Source of the DNA: Bacillota bacterium
GTDB lineage: Bacteria > Bacillota > Clostridia > Acetivibrionales > DSM-1351
Direction: 5' to 3'
DNA length: 64,000 bases
NCBI GenBank assembly: GCA_023441625.1
Contig: JAEZOA010000017.1
Coordinates: forward strand, 1 to 64,000
In this document: positions 17,298 through 24,734 of the stretch, in pieces
Layout of the letters: every line of letters starts with the position of its first letter
How positions within the stretch are numbered: position 1 is the first letter of the stretch
The notes under the pieces: model-generated
The model's input: only the letters and a program-made list of their open reading frames with translations
What the model was told of the DNA's origin: nothing
The model's database searches: none
Program-made: the position numbers and the translations under genes

Positions 17298-18176
17298 TTA
17301 TAGATTTCCGGCTGCATTCACTTTAACTTCACCAGTCTCAAGTGCTAAAAGATAATCTCCCCATTTTGCTGCCCATTCTCTGAGCTCTGATACTTCGAGA
17401 GGTGAAGGAACCTTTGATTCTTCGTGTCCTGCAATTTTCGCCGCCAATGCTTTATAAACCTGTGCTTGCTTGGAATCTGGTGCAGCCTCAATTGTAGTCT
17501 TTCCTTGAAGCTCGCTTTGTGTAACTGTAACCGATCTTGGTACATATTCAACCACTTGTGTATTTGTCTGTTTAACAAAATCATCTATAATTTCCTTAGC
17601 ATAGGGTGCATTTATTGAGTTTGCAATGACGCCACCAAGCAGAGCACCTCCTGAATTTGAATACTTATGAATCCCTTTAAATAGATTGTTTGCAGCATAT
17701 ACAGCCATAAAATCAGCTGATGAAACAGTAAATACATGTTCTGCTATACCTTCTCTTATAGGAACAGCAAAGCCTCCACAAACAACATCTCCAAGTACAT
17801 CATATATAACATAATCTAAGTCTAATTCCTCAAAAATGTTTTGCTGTTTAAACAGCTGAACAGCTGTTATAATTCCTCTGCCTGCACATCCAACTCCAGG
17901 AGCTGGTCCTCCTGCTTCTACGCAGTAAATACCATTGAAGCCCTGAAAAATTACTTCATGTGCTTTTACAGTGTTTTTTTCTCTCAAGGTATCTAATACA
18001 GTTGGAATGTAATTTCCACCTCTAAGAGTGTTTGTAGAGTCACTTTTTGGGTCGCAGCCGAATTGCATTACCTTGTAGCCTGCTACTGAAAGTGCCGCAC
18101 TTATATTTGATGTTGTAGTGGATTTACCTATTCCACCCTTACCATATATCGCTATCTGTTTAATCTTCTTTGCCAT
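17298..18176 (-). CDS. marH: Nitrogenase-like reductase, iron protein (MarH-like)
   Basis: A 292-residue NifH-family ATPase that delivers electrons to the NifDK-like partner. The P-loop is GKGGIGKST (12-20). Cys97 (GVGCAGRG) and Cys133 (DVVCGGFA) would bind the 4Fe-4S cluster between two subunits. Arg100, the ADP-ribosylation site in nitrogenase, is also kept. It lies between a NifX-like gene and marD. It is clearly NifH-type rather than ParA/MinD; the Mar assignment comes from the cluster. Confidence 0.88.
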   Translation of the reverse strand: MAKKIKQIAIYGKGGIGKSTTTSNISAALSVAGYKVMQFGCDPKSDSTNTLRGGNYIPTVLDTLREKNTVKAHEVIFQGFNGIYCVEAGGPAPGVGCAGRGIITAVQLFKQQNIFEELDLDYVIYDVLGDVVCGGFAVPIREGIAEHVFTVSSADFMAVYAANNLFKGIHKYSNSGGALLGGVIANSINAPYAKEIIDDFVKQTNTQVVEYVPRSVTVTQSELQGKTTIEAAPDSKQAQVYKALAAKIAGHEESKVPSPLEVSELREWAAKWGDYLLALETGEVKVNAAGNL

Positions 18177-18189
18177 TTTTACTTTTCTC

Positions 18190-18528
18190 CTATTCCGTAA
18201 TATTTTTTATTGTTACTTCTTTTAATGCTGTATCAATAAAGTCTGGTATGCTATATACTAAGATACCTTCAGCATTTAAGGCTTGCGCTGCAACGGGCCC
18301 AATCCTACTTACGATAATTACTTTACAATCAGATAGTAATGCAACTAATTTATCTAAAGAGGAGGTTTTGTGTTCTCCATTGCTGCAGATCGGATCAGTG
18401 CTTCTAGTTTCACAGAAACTCCATTTTCCAGCAGCCTCAACGTTAAATACAATAAATTGCTTGCTATGACCAAAATGCTGGTTTACCACCTTACCATCGC
18501 TACTGGCAACAGCTACCTTATACGACAT
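18190..18528 (-). CDS. NifX/NifB-cofactor-binding family protein (first copy)
   Basis: A 112-residue protein of the dinitrogenase Fe-Mo cofactor family: MSYKVAVASSDGKVVNQHFG holds the conserved QHFG motif, and two extra Cys residues (FCETRSTDPIC) lie mid-protein. It sits between the NifB-like and NifH-like genes with 13 bases to marH, which suggests a role in carrying or inserting the NifB-type cluster. The RBS is CGGAGG. Confidence 0.87.
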   Translation of the reverse strand: MSYKVAVASSDGKVVNQHFGHSKQFIVFNVEAAGKWSFCETRSTDPICSNGEHKTSSLDKLVALLSDCKVIIVSRIGPVAAQALNAEGILVYSIPDFIDTALKEVTIKNITE

Positions 18529-18563
18529 AATAACCTCCGATTAATATAATAAATTTATAGCAA

Positions 18564-19523
18564 TTACCCATGTGAAAACGTCTGTAAAGGATGGTCATAT
18601 AGTAGCTCTGCAAGGTCTTTTCCCTTACCCGGAATCCCACAGGCATCAGCTCTGCACTGCTGACAGTGTCTAAACACCTTAAGATACTTTTCAGCAGCAG
18701 CTCTCGCGTTATTTAATTCATCACAGTTAGGTGCTCTAAAGTCAATCATTTCATTTTGAGGTATTAGTGGAATGATGTTCATAATCGACGCACCTGCTTT
18801 GGAGGTCACTCTTGCAATTTCCTTAATATGTGAATAATTCAAGCCAGGAATTAATACAGTATTTACCTTAACAGTCACACCTAAGCTACTTATTTTCTTA
18901 ATCCCCTCTAATTGTGCATCAATAAGGGTAGTAGCACCTTCTATACCTTCTATATAGTCTCCCTTACTGAATATTCCAGTGCATATATCTTGGAGAATTT
19001 TTGGATCAACTGCATTTACCGTAACTGAGATAGTTTTTACTCCCACGTCAACTATTCTCTGTGCGTAATGAGCTAGCATTAATCCATTTGTGCTTATGCA
19101 TTTGATTAGCTTAGGATGTTTGCTATCAATTAATTCAAAGGTATCTAATGCAGTAGGAGTTGCCAGAGTATCTCCTGGCCCCGCAACACCAACAACTGTT
19201 ATATCAGGGCATAATTCAAGTGCTTTATCAACAAGCTCAAGAGCTTCCTGCGGTGATAAAATTTTGCTAGCAACTCCCGGCCTATTCTCTGTTTTGTTAA
19301 GACTTCTTTTGCAAAACTTACATTGTATATTACAAGTCGGGCTAATAGGAAGGTGAATGCGTCCATATTTAAAATGAGCTTCCCCGCTAAAGCATGGATG
19401 TTTTTTTACAAGATGTGAGTATTTTTCTTTTAAATTTACTTTATTAATATTTGATTCACAACAACTTAGCATATTTATGCCCATGGCCCGCATTTTGGCA
19501 CAAACTCCATTAAGTACTGGCAT
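18564..19523 (-). CDS. marB: NifB-like radical SAM cofactor-assembly protein (MarB-like)
   Basis: A radical SAM enzyme of up to 319 residues. HPCFSGEAHFKYGRIHLPI and the CNIQCKFC cluster motif (Cys64, 68, 71) are NifB hallmarks, as is the C-terminal HCQQCRADACG segment. NifB fuses two Fe-S clusters around a carbide from SAM. A cofactor-making partner is what separates Mar-like systems from simple chlorophyllide-type reductases. The fused NifX domain of some NifB proteins is absent; separate NifX genes lie next door. The start is uncertain: 19523 has GGGGG ten bases ahead, but the first ~18 codons lie in a hairpin repeat also found before recX, and ATGs at 19493 or 19472 are alternatives. Confidence 0.85.
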   Translation of the reverse strand: MPVLNGVCAKMRAMGINMLSCCESNINKVNLKEKYSHLVKKHPCFSGEAHFKYGRIHLPISPTCNIQCKFCKRSLNKTENRPGVASKILSPQEALELVDKALELCPDITVVGVAGPGDTLATPTALDTFELIDSKHPKLIKCISTNGLMLAHYAQRIVDVGVKTISVTVNAVDPKILQDICTGIFSKGDYIEGIEGATTLIDAQLEGIKKISSLGVTVKVNTVLIPGLNYSHIKEIARVTSKAGASIMNIIPLIPQNEMIDFRAPNCDELNNARAAAEKYLKVFRHCQQCRADACGIPGKGKDLAELLYDHPLQTFSHG

Positions 19524-19558
19524 GGACTCGGTCCCCCTTTTTTTATTATTTCAGTTCT
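19470..19558 (-). repeat. Hairpin repeat at the start of marB (copy 1 of 2)
   Basis: The minus strand runs AGAACT...GACCGAGTCCATGCC, then CAGTACTTAATGGAGTTTGTG, then TGCGGGCCATGGGCATAAATATG. GTCCATGCC can pair with GGCCATGGGC. A closely similar copy lies at 61530-61620 in the recA-recX gap. An 11-codon ORF (MEFVPKCGPWA, 19475-19510) runs through it out of frame with marB. Confidence 0.7.
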
Positions 19559-19595
19559 ATCAACCCTGTCTCCCCCTTATGACCACTTTTTAAAT

Positions 19596-19638
19596 AAAAA
19601 AAGACCAAGCAAAACCAATATAGGTTTTAACTTAGTCT
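19596..19638 (-). terminator. Terminator or attenuator between the YezD-like gene and marB
   Basis: The minus strand has GACTAAG-TT-AAAACC, a TATATT loop, GGTTTT-G-CTTGGTC and seven T. No promoter was found between it and marB (73 bases), so expression of the whole mar-met operon may depend on reading through this hairpin. Confidence 0.8.
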
Positions 19639-19688
19639 CTAATTTTTTTAGTCAACTAATTCTAAAAATATGTTTTTAAATATTAAAT

Positions 19689-19859
19689 TTACTTGACCCT
19701 TACTTTTTCGTTCTTTTCTAACTGGATGAGCTTTCCATCCTGAAATACAAGGGTAATCGAACCGTATTTAAGTTCTTTTGCCATTTCATAAAGCTTTAAA
19801 ATATCGTCTTTTGAGATAGGTACTTTTGGTTGATTTAAATTTTCCTGAGCTATACTCAT
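19689..19859 (-). CDS. YezD-like small protein (DUF2292)
   Basis: A 56-residue protein starting at ATG behind GGAGGTGGTGC. The C-terminal YGSITLVFQDGKLIQLEKNEKVR matches the YezD/DUF2292 pattern. In Bacillus, yezD belongs to a sulfur-assimilation gene set; the molecular role is unknown. As the first gene behind the promoter at 19943-19971 and upstream of the attenuator-like hairpin, it heads the nitrogenase-like operon. Confidence 0.78.
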   Translation of the reverse strand: MSIAQENLNQPKVPISKDDILKLYEMAKELKYGSITLVFQDGKLIQLEKNEKVRVK

Positions 19860-19910
19860 ATAGCACCACCTCCATAGCAATATAGAAATTAATTAATAAA
19901 TACTAATTCA

Positions 19911-19971
19911 TATATGTTATATATGTTATATATGTTATTATGAGTATAATATGTCTAGAATAATTTGTCAA
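19911..19971 (-). promoter_or_regulatory. Promoter with three 9-bp operator-like repeats, head of the mar operon
   Basis: TTGACA (19966-19971) and TATACT (19943-19948) are spaced by 17 bases. Just downstream lie three perfect tandem copies of TAACATATA on the minus strand (19911-19937). A start-site-proximal array of identical 9-mers is a likely repressor site. An Rrf2-type sulfur regulator such as CymR is a candidate, but no regulator gene is in the window. Confidence 0.72.
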
Positions 19972-20079
19972 TAGAAAAATTAAATAAAATAAAATATTAT
20001 TTTTTGTACTGGCAGTTTAATGAAATATAAAATGAAAATATTGTATTTATTCATAATTTAATTATTTGTAACAATTATA

Positions 20080-20778
20080 TCACCGTACATTATTCACTGC
20101 TGTTTCGTAAAGATCAGGTCTTTTCTTTTTTGTTCTTTCCAAAGACTGCTCAATTCTCCATTTGTCAATGTTGGCATGATGGCCTGACAATAAAATATCA
20201 GGAACCTTATTTCCATTATAGTCAGCTGGTCTGGTATATTGTGGATATTCGAGCAAACCATTATAATGTGATTCATCACTATATGATCCCTCACTAGATA
20301 ATACCCCGGGTTTAAGTCTACTTATACAATCAATGAGCACCATTGCTGGCAGCTCACCACCTGTTAAAACATAGTCTCCAATGGAAATCTCATCATCTAC
20401 TATTTCATCAATAATCCGTTCATCAATACCTTCATAGTGTCCACAAAGCAGTATTAAATGTTCTTCTTTAGAAAGTTCTTTTGCCATTTGCTGAGTCAGA
20501 ACTTTTCCCTGAGGACTCATATAAATAACCCTTGGCTTGTACTCTAAGTTCTTTGAAACATCCTTATAGGCATCTATTACAGGTTGACATGTCATAACCA
20601 TTCCATTACCACCGCCAAAAGGGTAATCATCAACCTTTTTATGCTTATCTTTTGAATAATCCCGTATATTAATTGCATTTACCTCAATAATACCATTTTC
20701 TTGGGCGCGGCCAAGAATACTTTCTTTCATTACAATATTAAAAGTATCTGGAAAAAGTGTAAGAACATCAAATTTCAT
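20080..20778 (-). CDS. trmD: tRNA (guanine-N1)-methyltransferase
   Basis: A 232-residue SPOUT methyltransferase that makes m1G37 in tRNAs. Seen: MKFDVLTLFPDTF at the N-terminus, PFGGGNGMVM, LCGHYEGIDERI and the knot segment ISIGDYVLTGGELPAM. Its start overlaps the rimM stop by one base (TAATG). It ends the 23.8-20 kb operon; rplS, normally the next gene, is displaced to 0.5 kb. Confidence 0.97.
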   Translation of the reverse strand: MKFDVLTLFPDTFNIVMKESILGRAQENGIIEVNAINIRDYSKDKHKKVDDYPFGGGNGMVMTCQPVIDAYKDVSKNLEYKPRVIYMSPQGKVLTQQMAKELSKEEHLILLCGHYEGIDERIIDEIVDDEISIGDYVLTGGELPAMVLIDCISRLKPGVLSSEGSYSDESHYNGLLEYPQYTRPADYNGNKVPDILLSGHHANIDKWRIEQSLERTKKKRPDLYETAVNNVR

Positions 20779-21287
20779 TAATCAAGCAGTCCTTTCGGTA
20801 GTATAACTGAAATCCTTCTATCTTCTAAAGAAACCTTTTTTACAACACTCTTAAGAGCTGGTATAAGAATCTCCTTACCATCGTCATTCTTCACTATATA
20901 TACATCATTGCTGCCAGTCTGAATAACATCTCTTAGTTCTCCAAGGAGCTCATTATTTTCGTCATATACTTGCATCCCAATAATATCTGCTATAAAAAAG
21001 GAATCCTTTGGAAGCTTGACTGCATTTGCCCTATCAACCTTTAAATAAAAACCTTTTAGTTTTTCTGCGGCCTCCATAGAATCCACACCATCAAACTTAA
21101 GAATAACTAACTGTTTAAAAAATTTAACACTTGTAATTTTGTATTTTTCAAGAGTACCTTTCTTATCTATATAAACCCAACTAAGTTTAAGAAATCTTTG
21201 AGGATCATCAGTCAAAACAGTTGACTTGAGCTCTCCTTTAACACCGTGAGTATTTATCAATTGTCCAACAATTAAATATTCTAACAT
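20778..21287 (-). CDS. rimM: Ribosome maturation factor RimM
   Basis: About 169 residues; assists 30S maturation by binding S19. The ATG five bases after AGGTGA is preferred over the GTG three codons upstream. Seen: VGQLINTHGVKGELK and a C-terminal PRC-barrel with DIIGMQVYDENNELLGEL and LIPALKSVVKKV. It lies in the usual order between khpA and trmD. Confidence 0.95.
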   Translation of the reverse strand: MLEYLIVGQLINTHGVKGELKSTVLTDDPQRFLKLSWVYIDKKGTLEKYKITSVKFFKQLVILKFDGVDSMEAAEKLKGFYLKVDRANAVKLPKDSFFIADIIGMQVYDENNELLGELRDVIQTGSNDVYIVKNDDGKEILIPALKSVVKKVSLEDRRISVILPKGLLD

Positions 21288-21329
21288 TTTTTTCACCTAT
21301 CTTTACAGATAATATTTTTTTGATATAAG

Positions 21330-21349
21330 TAAAGGGGCCTTCGCCCCTT
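21330..21349 (-). other. Short GC-rich hairpin between khpA and rimM
   Basis: AAAGGGGC-GAAG-GCCCCTTT form a perfect stem with a tetraloop in the khpA-rimM gap. No T-run follows directly, so it is more likely a processing or stability element, or a weak terminator, than a full stop. Confidence 0.55.
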
Positions 21350-21356
21350 TCCCTGT

Positions 21357-21587
21357 TTACTGTATAATATCTACTACTACTCTTCTGTTGTCTTTAATGG
21401 CTGCTGCCTTAACAACAGTTCTAATTGCTTTGGCAATTCTGCCTTGTTTTCCAATTACTTTGCCCATATCATCCTTAGAAACTTTAAGCTCAAGAATAAT
21501 TGACTTTTCATTTTGAATCTCATTTACAAAAACCTCATCTGGATAATCCACAAGAGCTTTTGCAATACTTTCGAGCAATTCTCTCAT
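21357..21587 (-). CDS. khpA: KH-domain RNA-binding protein KhpA
   Basis: A 76-residue single KH domain with the GxxG loop in KVIGKQGRIAKAIR. KhpA binds many RNAs, often with KhpB, and affects cell division and envelope functions in Firmicutes. The ATG follows CGGAGGTTAAT, which is the last unit of a tandem 53-bp repeat that multiplies this ribosome-binding site. Confidence 0.95.
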   Translation of the reverse strand: MRELLESIAKALVDYPDEVFVNEIQNEKSIILELKVSKDDMGKVIGKQGRIAKAIRTVVKAAAIKDNRRVVVDIIQ

Positions 21588-21721
21588 ATTAACCTCCGAG
21601 AAAACACGATTTAACGCTTACTGACTTAGTAGGTTAATATATTAACCTCCGAGAAAACACGATTTAATGCTTACTGACTTAGTAGGTTAATATATTAACC
21701 TCCGAGAAAACACAGATTTAA
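21588..21721 (-). repeat. Tandem 53-bp repeat carrying the khpA ribosome-binding site
   Basis: Two full units (21588-21640 and 21641-21693) differ by a single base, and a third partial unit runs to about 21721. Each contains CTCGGAGGTTAATAT on the minus strand. Within a unit ATATTAACCT pairs with AGGTTAATAT, which hides the Shine-Dalgarno. Only the unit nearest khpA has an ATG. Confidence 0.93.
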
Positions 21722-21769
21722 TGATTACTAAAGCCGCATTTAAACTACTTAAGCCACAATGTACTGATA

Positions 21770-22015
21770 TTATTCAATAACACCAGATTTCTTAAGAAGT
21801 GACTTAACTGTATCAGTTGGCTGTGCACCATCTTTTATCCATTTTTGAGCTTTTTCAGCATCAATTTTAAAATCAACTGGAGTTACTAAAGGATTGTAAG
21901 TACCTATTTCCTCGATAAATCTACCATCTCTAGGATATCTAGAATCAGCAACGACTACTCTGTAAAAAGGTTTCTTCTTAGCACCTATTCTCTTTAAACG
22001 TATCTTTACTGCCAT
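21770..22015 (-). CDS. rpsP: 30S ribosomal protein S16
   Basis: 81 residues, full length. MAVKIRLKRIGAKKKPFYRV, VADSRYPRDGRFIEEIGTYNP and KWIKDGAQPTDTVK are S16 signatures. AAGGAGGTGAAAATAA precedes the ATG. It lies in the normal ffh-rpsP-khpA order. Confidence 0.97.
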   Translation of the reverse strand: MAVKIRLKRIGAKKKPFYRVVVADSRYPRDGRFIEEIGTYNPLVTPVDFKIDAEKAQKWIKDGAQPTDTVKSLLKKSGVIE

Positions 22016-22066
22016 TTATTTTCACCTCCTTCTAAGGATTTTATAATCTCTATAAATAAAACTTAG

Positions 22067-23413
22067 TTAAAAAGGCATTTTAAACTTTCCAAAACCACCT
22101 TTTTTACCACGCTTACCCATATCCGTCATTGCCTTCATCATTTTCTTCATTTCTTCAAATTGCTTCAAGAGCAAATTAACCTCTTGAATGGTAGTACCAC
22201 TTCCAGCAGCAATTCTCTTTCTTCGACTACCATTTATTATTGATGGATCATTACGTTCCTTCTTTGTCATTGACTGAATAAGAGCTTCAGTTCGAGCCAT
22301 CTTTTTTTCATCAACATCCACATTTTTGAGAGCCTTTGAATCCATCCCTGGCAGCATTCCTAATATATCACCAAGGGGCCCCATTTTTTTCATTTGTTGC
22401 ATTTGATCCAAGAAATCATCCAACGTAAACTGCATTGTACGCATTTTCTTTTCTAATTCAATTGCCTTTTTTTCATCAAAGGATTCCTGTGCCTTTTCAA
22501 TCAGACTGAGTACATCACCCATACCAAGTATCCTAGAGGCCATTCTATCTGGGAAAAATGGTTCAATGTCGCTTAGCTTTTCACCCATACCTACAAACTT
22601 GATTGGTTTACCAGTAACAGCTTTAACTGAAAGCGCTGCACCACCTCTTGTATCACCATCAAGTTTTGTTAGAACTACTCCATCAATACCAAGCTTTTCA
22701 TTGAAGCTCTGTGATACATTAACAGCATCCTGCCCTGTCATAGAATCAACTACTAATAATATTTCATGAGGATTAACTGTTTCCTTTATATTTAGTAGCT
22801 CATCCATCAACTTCTCATCTATATGGAGCCGTCCTGCGGTATCTATTATAACCAAATCATGCTGCTTCAAATTTGCAAACTTTACTGCTTCTTTCGCAAT
22901 TTCGACTGGATTCTGATTGTTTTCTATAGTAAATACTGGAATATTTAACTGTCCACCAACAACCTGTAGCTGCTTAATTGCAGCTGGTCTATAAACATCA
23001 CAAGCAACAAGCAGTGGTGACTTTCCTTGTTTTCTCATTAAACTCGCCAACTTACCAGAGGTAGTTGTTTTACCCGAGCCCTGAAGTCCGACCATCATTA
23101 AAATCGTAGGTGGCTTTGAAGCAAATGTAACCTTGCTCTGTTCTTTACCTAATAATGCTATAAGCTCTTCATGGACTATTTTAACAACCTGCTGTCCAGG
23201 TGTAAGACTTTCTAAAACATCCTGTCCAACTGATCTCTCAGAAACTTTGCTTATGAAATCCTTAACTACTTTAAAATTAACGTCAGCCTCAAGAAGAGCC
23301 AGCTTTATTTCTCTCATCATTTCCTTAACATCTTTTTCGGATACTCTACCCTGACCACGTATCTTTTTCATCGTCTCTTGGAGCTTTCCTGACAAACCCT
23401 CGAAAACTGACAT
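22067..23413 (-). CDS. ffh: Signal recognition particle protein Ffh (SRP54)
   Basis: 448 residues; binds SRP RNA and signal peptides and targets ribosomes to FtsY. The N and G domains show GLQGSGKTT, DTAGRLHIDE and TKLDGDTRGGA. The C-terminal M domain is methionine-rich and has the SRP-RNA-binding helix (RKRIAAGSGTT). It ends in GGFGKFKMPF. It lies 26 bases after ylxM. Confidence 0.97.
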   Translation of the reverse strand: MSVFEGLSGKLQETMKKIRGQGRVSEKDVKEMMREIKLALLEADVNFKVVKDFISKVSERSVGQDVLESLTPGQQVVKIVHEELIALLGKEQSKVTFASKPPTILMMVGLQGSGKTTTSGKLASLMRKQGKSPLLVACDVYRPAAIKQLQVVGGQLNIPVFTIENNQNPVEIAKEAVKFANLKQHDLVIIDTAGRLHIDEKLMDELLNIKETVNPHEILLVVDSMTGQDAVNVSQSFNEKLGIDGVVLTKLDGDTRGGAALSVKAVTGKPIKFVGMGEKLSDIEPFFPDRMASRILGMGDVLSLIEKAQESFDEKKAIELEKKMRTMQFTLDDFLDQMQQMKKMGPLGDILGMLPGMDSKALKNVDVDEKKMARTEALIQSMTKKERNDPSIINGSRRKRIAAGSGTTIQEVNLLLKQFEEMKKMMKAMTDMGKRGKKGGFGKFKMPF

Positions 23414-23439
23414 TCCAAAACCTCCAATTCAATCTATCT

Positions 23440-23796
23440 CTATATATTATTAGCAAGTTCATTTATTTCTCTAATAACTTGTTCTATAATAGCTTTGTTA
23501 TTTTGACTGAACTCTGCTGTATTTAACTCTGTTAAATATTTCTGAACTTGTTCTGCCTTCTGCTTTTGAAGAGAAAATTTACTAAGCAAACCTAGCTTAT
23601 TCTCATACTCAACCAGTAAAGCTCTGCCGCGCTTTTCATTATCAAAAACCCCTTGACGACTGATGCTAAGCTGCTCTGCAATCTCAGTTAAGGTTAAATC
23701 ATTGTTGTAAAGCAAATCTAATATTTCAAATTGTCTATCAGTTAGTAGCTGTCCATAAAAATCTAGCAACAATGATGTCTCGAATACCTTATCCAT
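23440..23796 (-). CDS. ylxM: YlxM/p13-like DNA-binding protein
   Basis: A 118-residue helix-turn-helix protein encoded before ffh in most Firmicutes; related to SRP-associated p13. The HTH segment is LTLTEIAEQLSISRQGVFD. The start is the ATG behind GGAGGTTACG, seven codons inside the longest frame. Paired palindromes around its promoter raise the possibility of autoregulation, which is inference. ftsY, its usual upstream neighbour, lies 17 kb away. Confidence 0.93.
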   Translation of the reverse strand: MDKVFETSLLLDFYGQLLTDRQFEILDLLYNNDLTLTEIAEQLSISRQGVFDNEKRGRALLVEYENKLGLLSKFSLQKQKAEQVQKYLTELNTAEFSQNNKAIIEQVIREINELANNI

Positions 23797-23859
23797 CGTA
23801 ACCTCCATGAGGCACATGTCCTAAATGGTTGTAAACAAATAACTTAAAAAACAACCGCC

Positions 23860-23930
23860 TGTAAAGTAATTTTGCTTTACAACTTATTGTAAATGAATAT
23901 ATATATGTTGTCAAGTACTTTTGCTTTACA
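23860..23930 (-). promoter_or_regulatory. ylxM-ffh promoter flanked by two near-identical 22-bp palindromes
   Basis: TTGACA (23909-23914) and TACAAT (23886-23891) are 17 bases apart. The palindrome TGTAAAG-N8-CTTTACA lies at 23860-23881, over the likely start site. A near-copy, TGTAAAG-N8-CTTGACA, lies at 23909-23930 and includes the -35 box. The inner eight bases are also nearly the same. This is the layout of a repressor binding two operators. Confidence 0.75.
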
Positions 23931-23957
23931 AAACATATAATTTAATTACTAATTCCA

Positions 23958-24734
23958 TTACTCTGCATGCTTATTTTTGTTTCTAACATATATATGCTTT
24001 ATCTTTGAATTGTTTGTGTCTCTTTCTTCAATCTCAAATTCTTTCAATTTTCTTATTAAATGTGTCAGCTTGTAGAAGCCAAAGTTTCTAGGGTCAAAAT
24101 CAGGTTGCTTTTTATTAATTAAATTGCCTACATCTCCTAAAAATGCCCAACCGTTTTCATCCTCAACGTCATTTATTGATACAGAAATTAGATTTATAAT
24201 GTCTTTACCAATAGCAATTGTGCCATTCTTTTGTTCCTTTTCACAATAACCCTCTTTTTTACCTCCATTGTCATAGGCGTTGTTATTATGGGTAGAGGCA
24301 CTGATTATTTCAATATATGTGAATTTATCGCATGCAGCAATAAATGGACTTGGTGTTTTTCTCTCTCCAATTCCAAATACCTTCATCCCTGCTTCACGTA
24401 ATCTTATTACCAACCTGGTAAAGTCGCTGTCACTTGATATAATACAGAAGCCTTCAACTTTTTCTGTATATAGTATATCCATTGCATCTATTATCATTGC
24501 AGAATCTGATGAGTTTTTACCGCTTGTATAGCTATACTGTTGTATTGGAGTAATGGCATTTTCTAAAAGGACGTTTTTCCACCCTGAAACGGTAGGTCTT
24601 GTCCAATCAGCATATATTCTTTTTATAGTTGGTATCCCATACTTAGCTATTTCCTCCATTATTCCTTTAATATTGCTGTAAGGTACATTTTCAGCATCGA
24701 TAAGTACTGCTAACCTCATTTCACCAGAATCCAT
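23958..24734 (-). CDS. NYN-domain (LabA/DUF88) putative ribonuclease with C-terminal OST-HTH-like domain
   Basis: About 258 residues, starting at the ATG behind AAAGGAG. The N-terminal half is a PIN-like NYN domain: AVLIDAENVPY, NSSDSAMIIDAMDILY and CIISSDSDFTRLVIRLREAG carry the conserved Asp residues of the metal site. The C-terminal ~80 residues (WAFLGDVGNLINKKQPDF, NFGFYKLTHLIRKL) look like an OST-HTH/LOTUS RNA-binding domain. This architecture is common in bacteria; substrates are unknown. The 40-residue linker is low in complexity (Asn/Gly/Lys). Confidence 0.88.
   Translation of the reverse strand: MDSGEMRLAVLIDAENVPYSNIKGIMEEIAKYGIPTIKRIYADWTRPTVSGWKNVLLENAITPIQQYSYTSGKNSSDSAMIIDAMDILYTEKVEGFCIISSDSDFTRLVIRLREAGMKVFGIGERKTPSPFIAACDKFTYIEIISASTHNNNAYDNGGKKEGYCEKEQKNGTIAIGKDIINLISVSINDVEDENGWAFLGDVGNLINKKQPDFDPRNFGFYKLTHLIRKLKEFEIEERDTNNSKIKHIYVRNKNKHAE

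Noticed and set aside
14488..18176. True molybdenum nitrogenase for N2 fixation
   Set aside because: No nifE, nifN, nifV or nifU-type genes are present, the NifD-like subunit lacks the cofactor histidine, and the neighbours are sulfur and methionine genes.
19911..19937. CRISPR-like array
   Set aside because: The repeats are 9 bp and directly adjacent, with no spacers. No cas genes or other repeat-spacer arrays occur in the window.
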